A stretch of 52,105 nt of DNA. Origin: a virus. The DNA lies in the IMG/VR virus record IMGVR_UViG_3300017917_002096, positions 1-52,105 of that record; one strand, given 5' to 3'. The position numbers and the translations under genes were made by a program. Below, piece by piece: positions 47,119 through 52,105 of this stretch (within the stretch, counting starts at the first letter, position 1; every line of letters begins with the position of its first letter). The notes beneath the pieces were generated by a model, which was not told the DNA's origin, searched no databases, and saw nothing but the letters and a program-made list of their open reading frames with translations.

Positions 47119-47849
47119 TTTGTTCCCTTTATCAATAATGTTCTTGAATCAATAATAATATTGCCATTATTAATTCTCATATTATAGAATGACTTGACTT
47201 CTTTTGGGGCATTTAGATGCAACTCATATATCTTTTTTTGTATTTTTTTATCCTGCCCAGAATTTTCTAACCAATCATTGATAGAGAAAGTATTATCTAT
47301 AATAGTTTGCAATTGTATATTCTTAAATCCTGCTTTCTCATAATACTCATATAGTTCTTCTATAGTAAAGTTGTGCCTATCTTCTTTAAGTTTCATCATA
47401 TTGGCATACCACTTAATAATGCCTATTTCGGTTTTATTGATGACTCCTCCTTCTTGTATGATAAGTTTACCAGAAGGAAGTAATGCATTATAACATTTTT
47501 TGAATACTTTATTGAATTGTTTAAGATGATGAAACAACATTCTACTAACAATAATATTATATTTATCTTCTATCTTGTCTTTTTCAACATCTAATTGTTT
47601 TACTGTAAGTCTAGATATGTCATATGGTTGGAACTTATCTAACATGGCTTGAGAATAATCTACAGCAGTGACGTGTTTTGCTTTGTTAATAATTGCCATA
47701 GATACAGCTCCAGTTCCACATCCAAGATCCAATACTTTATCAGATGATCTTATATCTGAGAATTTTACAAGAGCGTTAAGACTATTTTTGTTATTAACCC
47801 ATTGCAGTTTTTCATATTTAGTAGCTCTAATAGACCAGTAATCTTTCAT
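47115..47849 (-). CDS. Class I SAM-dependent methyltransferase
   Basis: The 244-residue protein has motif I VLDLGCGTGAV (about 39-49), VTAVDYSQAMLDKF (about 60-73), and MLFHHLKQFNKVF and LLPSGKLIIQEGG further on. The C-terminal 80 residues are helical and form the substrate part. It starts seven bases after the preceding gene with AGGA upstream. It is one of three methyltransferases in this operon; substrate unknown. Confidence 0.8.
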   Translation of the reverse strand: MKDYWSIRATKYEKLQWVNNKNSLNALVKFSDIRSSDKVLDLGCGTGAVSMAIINKAKHVTAVDYSQAMLDKFQPYDISRLTVKQLDVEKDKIEDKYNIIVSRMLFHHLKQFNKVFKKCYNALLPSGKLIIQEGGVINKTEIGIIKWYANMMKLKEDRHNFTIEELYEYYEKAGFKNIQLQTIIDNTFSINDWLENSGQDKKIQKKIYELHLNAPKEVKSFYNMRINNGNIIIDSRTLLIKGTK

Positions 47850-47855
47850 AATTTA

Positions 47856-48644
47856 TTATCCTGTTAATTTTGGGCCCCTGATATCGCCTGTATTTGTTTG
47901 TTTCAATGTATTAATGATCTCTGGTATCATAGTTAAATGATAGTTCAAAAGGTTAGTTGCAGATTCGCTAGGTTTTTCCCAATCATGATATTGATGAATG
48001 ATAGGATAGTCTAATTCTGGTATATCTTGTAGAATATATTTTGCACGATAATATGCTTCGTTATCTTCTCCACCATAACCTATATAACTTTCGTTCATTC
48101 CTCCAAATCTGTTAAAGAAGAAGTCTTTATTGCAGTACCATATTCCTCCAAGCATTCTTAGCATATCTGGTCTATTATAACGACATATTGGATTATCTTT
48201 CCCTATTAGAGTTATATGAAGATTCCAACATAATGCTAATTGTTTAGGAGTAAAGTTATTTTCATAAAGTCTTCCAAGTACAAAGTTCTTTATTCTTATT
48301 AAGTAATCATTCCCGAATAACATTTCTGCGTCTAGGAATATAAGATTATCATAGATCGCCTTTCTGGCCCCAACATTCATACACCAGCTTTTGTTGAACT
48401 TGCTATTATGCTCTAACTTGATATGTGTCAGATTGTTATAGCATTTTGAGTAATCGATGTTGCTTGAATGTTCAGCAATCTGTTCCACAATCAGTACTTC
48501 GTAATTAGTAACTTCTAATTCTTCTCTTGTTTCTTGATTATATAGAGAATTAAGAGTATTTAGTAACGCCTTCTCTCGCAATTCATTGCCGCTTTTCCAT
48601 GGTATGACAATGCTGAAGTTTGTTGTTCTTCTAATATTGCTCAT
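47856..48644 (-). CDS. Glycosyltransferase with GT7/GT27-like C-terminus
   Basis: The 262-residue GT-A enzyme has FSIVIPWKSGN (10-20), a DxE-type metal site LDAEMLF (104-110), NKSWCMNVGAR (84-94) and the acceptor-side FGGMNESYIGYGGEDNEAYYR (180-200), the GGEDxE loop known from galactosyl- and GalNAc-transferases. It starts within the end of the upstream gene (4-nt overlap). Donor sugar is unknown. Confidence 0.8.
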   Translation of the reverse strand: MSNIRRTTNFSIVIPWKSGNELREKALLNTLNSLYNQETREELEVTNYEVLIVEQIAEHSSNIDYSKCYNNLTHIKLEHNSKFNKSWCMNVGARKAIYDNLIFLDAEMLFGNDYLIRIKNFVLGRLYENNFTPKQLALCWNLHITLIGKDNPICRYNRPDMLRMLGGIWYCNKDFFFNRFGGMNESYIGYGGEDNEAYYRAKYILQDIPELDYPIIHQYHDWEKPSESATNLLNYHLTMIPEIINTLKQTNTGDIRGPKLTG

Positions 48645-49528
48645 TTATTAATACCGAATATAGCTGTATGAACTCTGGGCCAAACTTGTAGATTATTTAA
48701 AAGAATATCTCTAGCAATAGCAAGTTCTTCTATGTGTTTTTCATAAAAATCGTTATTTATGATGTCTATTACATCTTCTCCATTACCATTAATGTTGATA
48801 TATCTAAAGGCAGTTTCTGGTATAAATGTATGTAAACCCTCTCCACCCCAATATAAAGGCATAGCCCATAATAGTATGCAATCAAGTATTCGTTCTGAAA
48901 AGTAGAACTTGCCAGTAGCGTCAAATTCTAGCATATATTTATATGCTTCATATACTGGTTCTTTCCCTGACCAATAATCTCCACTACTAATAGTACTTTC
49001 GCTTTGCCCACATACACCCTTATAGTTTGCTACAATGTTATCAAAAGGAACTATTCTGCCATAGACATCTAATCTTCCGTTGTATTTAGAACAAAATCTA
49101 TTAATATATGCTTTGCGAACACGATGAGGTTCTATTGTTTCCGAATTACTTACTATTGTTCCTAGTGTTTTCGTTTTGCTAATTGGTTGCAAATTCATTA
49201 AATAGTCATAATCATATTTAATCCACCATTCTAGAAAGCCTATAGTTTCTGCACAGTCGAATTTTGCTAAGCAGTTGAACCCAGACATATCTTGATATGG
49301 GCGTATAGTTTCTGGATGTGCCCCAAGGAATACACATTTACTTTCTTTAACTTTGCCTTTATAATCAGATGGTATTCTATCAATAACTGCGAAATAGTCT
49401 GCTTCTTCTATATTTCCAGTTCCTTCCAATTGTCCCCAGCATCCACTTCTTCCTGGAGTCATTTTGCTGAATATTTTTAGTAATCGTTGTGGGTGTTCTG
49501 AATTACCCAAAAAACACAATTTACTCAT
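48641..49528 (-). CDS. GT10-like (fucosyltransferase-type) glycosyltransferase
   Basis: The ATG at 49528 (MSKLCFLGNSEHPQRLL) overlaps the previous stop as ATGA and is preferred over the frame start at 49567. The 295-residue product has YKYMLEFDATGKFYFSERILDC and WAMPLYWGG, followed by FRYIN, matching the conserved core of GT10 enzymes (Y-x-x-x-L-E-N ... S-E-K ... P-V-Y-W-G). Here the Lys of the SEK motif is Arg. GT10 enzymes use GDP-fucose; with a Gmd-type gene next door, a GDP-deoxysugar donor is plausible. Confidence 0.72.
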   Translation of the reverse strand: MSKLCFLGNSEHPQRLLKIFSKMTPGRSGCWGQLEGTGNIEEADYFAVIDRIPSDYKGKVKESKCVFLGAHPETIRPYQDMSGFNCLAKFDCAETIGFLEWWIKYDYDYLMNLQPISKTKTLGTIVSNSETIEPHRVRKAYINRFCSKYNGRLDVYGRIVPFDNIVANYKGVCGQSESTISSGDYWSGKEPVYEAYKYMLEFDATGKFYFSERILDCILLWAMPLYWGGEGLHTFIPETAFRYININGNGEDVIDIINNDFYEKHIEELAIARDILLNNLQVWPRVHTAIFGINK

Positions 49529-50046
49529 TTTAGTATATAAGCTCCATTCTTTTTTGGTATTGTCCAACTTGTTCCATACGTTATAGTTAAAAATTCTTTG
49601 CTGTCTCTAGGTACTCTTACTTTAATACCATTAAAGTTTATCAGTTTGCAATTATCAAAGAATCTTTTTTCGTACTTTACATTAGAACATCTATTTGGGT
49701 CGTAGATATATATTTCGTCCTTTTCTTCAAATGCCCACATTTCTAATTTCTCGTCATCTTTAATAATATTTATATCATGCAAATGTGGTAACTTTTGTAA
49801 TTCAAATGAAGGCAACTCAGTATTTATTATATCTAATATCTTTTCTCTGTCTTTCCAAAATACTGCAATATCCATATCATTATCGTAGGATATAAAGTCT
49901 TTTTCTCTGATAGCTCCAAGTAGTGTACCGAAGATTAGACAATACCATACATTATTTTTATCAAACGCAGAGATAAATTCTTTTAAATTGCTTAGAGCCA
50001 CTACTTTATTTATGAATTTCTTTCCTTTTTCAAAGTTATGATACAT
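49525..50046 (-). CDS. LicD/fukutin-like nucleotidyl- or phosphotransferase
   Basis: The 173-residue protein shows WYCLIFGTLLGAIREKDFI (34-52) followed by SYDNDMDIAVFW (53-64), the signature of the LicD/fukutin family with the DxD metal residues. Family members transfer phosphocholine or sugar phosphates to glycans. It is shorter than most LicD proteins. It overlaps the aminotransferase gene by 11 nt. No choline kinase or uptake gene was found, so the transferred group is open. Confidence 0.75.
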   Translation of the reverse strand: MYHNFEKGKKFINKVVALSNLKEFISAFDKNNVWYCLIFGTLLGAIREKDFISYDNDMDIAVFWKDREKILDIINTELPSFELQKLPHLHDINIIKDDEKLEMWAFEEKDEIYIYDPNRCSNVKYEKRFFDNCKLINFNGIKVRVPRDSKEFLTITYGTSWTIPKKNGAYILK

Positions 50047-51133
50047 AGAAATCCTTTATTATATCACAAATATGCTTGATAGTCTCATCTTCTAGTGTTA
50101 AGGATGATGGTAACCACAATCCCATAGAAGATAAAGAACTACTGATATTAAATTCTTCTTTAGTATTATATTTATCTTTCAAATATGGCTGCGTATGTAT
50201 TGGAGGATATATTTTTCTTGTTTTTATATTATTTTTTAATAAGTAAGTCAATAATGCATCTACATTATCAATATAAATGTCTACGAACCACGGAACAGTA
50301 TAAGAAAGGTCTGTTGGAATAAAAGATATCCCACTGATATATCTGAGTTTTTCTCTATATAACTCGTAGATATGCTTCTTTTTCGCTGTTCTATATTCAA
50401 TTGTTTCAAGTTGTGTAAGTCCTAGTACTGCTTGTAGTTCTGTAAACTTGCTATTAATACCATAGTCAATGTGAGTATCAATACCACCGCTGCTTCTACC
50501 AAAGTCTTTCAGTCTACGAAGTTTCTCAGCTAACAAGATATTATTTGTTGTTAAACATCCGCCTTGCCCAGTAGTGATTATTTTTGGCATAGAAAAAGAA
50601 AAACTCGTTATATCGCACGATCCGCCTATTTTTCTGCTATGCACATCATTAGACCCAAAAGACTGTGCGGCATCTTCTATGATACATATATTTTTTTCTT
50701 TGCACCATCTGATGAAATCTTCTTCTAGTAAAGAGAAAGATCTACCATTAAGAGATACATAAATAACAGCTTTAATATCGTGTTTATTGATAATATTTTT
50801 TGCTTTCTCTGTATCTAAAAGAAGCCTTTCATTAACGTCGCATAAAACAGGTATAGCTCCGATGAATATTACAGCATTTATAGTAGCTATCATTGTAAGG
50901 TCAGGAATAATTACCTTATCTCCTGGTTTAATACCAATAGCAAGCAAGGCTAAAGATAGACTTATTGTGCCATTATTAACAACTATGCATTCTTTTACAT
51001 TCAGATATTCTGCTATCTTTTGTTCAAAAAGAGTAGTATTTTTATATTCAGTAATGAAACCAGGATCCTTCATATACTGATTGATCGCTTCTTTTTCTCT
51101 GTCTCCAATAAGAGGTTCGTACTGTTGTATCAT
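50036..51133 (-). CDS. DegT/DnrJ/EryC1/StrS aminotransferase
   Basis: This 365-residue PLP enzyme has full family length. NNGTISLSLALLA (54-66) binds the cofactor phosphate, IIEDAAQSFG (151-160) gives the Asp for the pyridine nitrogen, and SFSFSMPKIITTGQGG (177-192) holds the Schiff-base K184. With a GDP-mannose 4,6-dehydratase upstream, the likely reaction is transamination of GDP-4-keto-6-deoxymannose, that is, GDP-perosamine synthesis; other keto-sugars cannot be excluded. It overlaps the cupin gene by 4 nt. Confidence 0.85.
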   Translation of the reverse strand: MIQQYEPLIGDREKEAINQYMKDPGFITEYKNTTLFEQKIAEYLNVKECIVVNNGTISLSLALLAIGIKPGDKVIIPDLTMIATINAVIFIGAIPVLCDVNERLLLDTEKAKNIINKHDIKAVIYVSLNGRSFSLLEEDFIRWCKEKNICIIEDAAQSFGSNDVHSRKIGGSCDITSFSFSMPKIITTGQGGCLTTNNILLAEKLRRLKDFGRSSGGIDTHIDYGINSKFTELQAVLGLTQLETIEYRTAKKKHIYELYREKLRYISGISFIPTDLSYTVPWFVDIYIDNVDALLTYLLKNNIKTRKIYPPIHTQPYLKDKYNTKEEFNISSSLSSMGLWLPSSLTLEDETIKHICDIIKDFYVS

Positions 51134-51513
51134 ATATTTGAGAGATTGATAGCTTCTACTACTTTTCTAAATGCTTCGTTCTTTTCCTTTTTCTCTTCTA
51201 TTCCTGGGCCCCATTCCATAACAACAGAATCTGTTAGAGACACAAAATAATGAGGAGTTTGTTTATCTATTGTATAACTTTGTCCTGTTGATAATGTTAT
51301 CTCTTTTATTTCGCTATTTACTTCTGTATAGAACTTTATTATTCCTTTTAGTACACAAATATGTTCTTTACTGCTATTATGTATACATCCGCCCCTAGCA
51401 TATCTAGCGTTAGTTTTGAATATTGTTATTTCGTCGTATGGTATTAGTTCTTCTCCAGTTAAAGAAAGTATTTGTCCTCTCTTATCTGAATGAATTGGAT
51501 CAATTTTTAACAT
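51130..51513 (-). CDS. Sugar cupin (WxcM/FdtA-like)
   Basis: The 127-residue protein starts MLKIDPIHSDKRGQILSL and has the cupin core RGGCIHNSSKEHICVLKG (39-56) and later QTPHYFV (84-90). Family members act on nucleotide sugars as 3,4-ketoisomerases or epimerases, or serve as non-catalytic cupins. One of the usual metal-binding His positions appears to be Ser here. If it is a ketoisomerase, the aminotransferase product would be a 3-amino rather than a 4-amino sugar. It overlaps the Gmd-type gene by 14 nt. Confidence 0.65.
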   Translation of the reverse strand: MLKIDPIHSDKRGQILSLTGEELIPYDEITIFKTNARYARGGCIHNSSKEHICVLKGIIKFYTEVNSEIKEITLSTGQSYTIDKQTPHYFVSLTDSVVMEWGPGIEEKKEKNEAFRKVVEAINLSNI

Positions 51514-52105
51514 TATTATACTCCAATAGAGCCTCTTTCATGTCTTCATCTACCATCTCTTTTACTAATGCATCGAAGGTATATATTGGTTCCCATCCCA
51601 ATATTGTTCTAGCTTTTCTTGAATCTCCGCAGAGATAGGGAACTTCCACAGGTCGTTTATACTGATCGTTGGATACCAAATATTGATAAAAATCAAGCCC
51701 AAGGTAGCTAAATACTTTTTCTGCAAATTCCCTAACAGTGTAGGCTTCTCCAGTTGAAATAACAAAGTCGTCTGGAACTTCATGTTGCAGTATCATCCAC
51801 ATTGCTCTTACATAGTCTTTTGAATGCCCCCAATCTCTCTTTGCATCTAGGTTCCCAAGTTGGATCTCTTTTACCATTCCAAGTTTTATCCTGCAAGCAA
51901 TGCGAGTTATTTTTCTTGTTACAAAATTTACTCCACGTCTAGGTGATTCATGATTAAAAAGAATACCATTAGATGCAAAAATATTATAACCTCTACGATA
52001 TACCTTTGTAATATGATATCCAAATAATTTTGCACATCCATAAGGAGATGCTGGTTCAAAAATAGTCGTTTCATTCTGTGGAGGAGGAGTCAAACCATAA
52101 ATTTC
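51500..52105 (-). CDS. gmd: GDP-mannose 4,6-dehydratase, N-terminus cut by window edge
   Basis: The frame is open to the right edge, so the N-terminal Rossmann part lies outside. The visible C-terminal 201 residues start EIYGLTPPPQNETT, the end of the STSE(I/L)YG catalytic loop, then ASPYGCAKLFGYH (YxxxK, with Tyr and Lys present), GILFNHESPRRG and NLDAKRDWGHSKDYVRAMW, all diagnostic for GDP-mannose 4,6-dehydratase. It makes GDP-4-keto-6-deoxymannose from GDP-mannose. It is the most upstream visible gene of the leftward glycan operon. Confidence 0.92.
   Translation of the reverse strand, partial: EIYGLTPPPQNETTIFEPASPYGCAKLFGYHITKVYRRGYNIFASNGILFNHESPRRGVNFVTRKITRIACRIKLGMVKEIQLGNLDAKRDWGHSKDYVRAMWMILQHEVPDDFVISTGEAYTVREFAEKVFSYLGLDFYQYLVSNDQYKRPVEVPYLCGDSRKARTILGWEPIYTFDALVKEMVDEDMKEALLEYNNVKN

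Noticed and set aside
1-52105. CRISPR array, insertion sequence, integrase or tRNA genes
   Set aside because: None seen: no regular spacer repeats, transposase, recombinase or cloverleaf could be recognised by eye.

Overview
This window looks like part of the genome of a tailed double-stranded DNA phage, probably a long non-contractile (siphovirus-type) one. It carries a large terminase, a portal, a capsid maturation protease with scaffold, a major capsid protein, connectors, a major tail tube protein, a roughly 1,090-residue TP901-type tape measure, a tail hub and fibres. No sheath gene was seen. The DNA is AT-rich, with small GC-rich islands inside fibre genes. Many genes have strong GGAGG-type ribosome binding sites and several promoters match the sigma-70 consensus, so the host uses ordinary bacterial signals. 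A phage lipoprotein with a lipobox and a Sec signal on a giant fibre weakly suggest a Gram-negative host. No host can be named from sequence alone.

Layout. (1) 1-1416, minus strand: a cluster of small unknown genes, two with helix-turn-helix-like stretches, read from a consensus promoter near 1645-1673. (2) 1835-4654, plus strand: small early-type genes, including a recognisable conserved phage protein (2257-2736) and several Cys-rich mini-proteins. They are separated by long AT-rich spacers that hold a repeated element (three full copies and two partial ones) and a 123-nt stretch closed by a perfect 9-bp helix. (3) 4885-5337, minus strand: a putative DNA-binding regulator. Its promoter and a divergent plus-strand promoter share the same 15-bp motif. 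(4) 5884-9729: the packaging region, with a candidate small terminase, a degenerate HNH-like protein, a stretch of about 650 nt that folds into many helices (best read as a large ornate non-coding RNA), a small HTH protein and the large terminase. (5) 9736-21138: portal with a C-terminal ChaB domain, virion decoration and fibre-like proteins, protease/scaffold (with a likely nested scaffold start), major capsid protein followed by a strong terminator, and a head-tail connector. (6) 21135-27937: a 1,490-residue secreted-type fibre, small structural proteins, membrane proteins that are holin candidates and an intact HNH endonuclease. (7) 27918-43535: neck proteins, tail tube (followed by a terminator-like hairpin), tape-measure chaperone candidates, tape measure, distal tail and hub proteins and several unknown tail-end proteins.

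(8) 43532-52105, minus strand: a tight, overlapping operon that runs in from beyond the right edge. It encodes GDP-mannose 4,6-dehydratase (partial), a sugar cupin, a DegT-type aminotransferase, a LicD-like transferase, four glycosyltransferases and three methyltransferases, and it ends in a coiled-coil protein, a lipoprotein and a small phage protein. The first genes point to a GDP-linked amino-deoxysugar such as GDP-perosamine. Its transfer to the virion or to a host surface glycan is inferred.

No replication genes, integrase, tRNA or clear endolysin were found. The most noteworthy items are the large structured RNA between the terminase genes, the dispersed intergenic repeat family, the portal-ChaB fusion, the nested scaffold start and the phage-borne glycan pathway.
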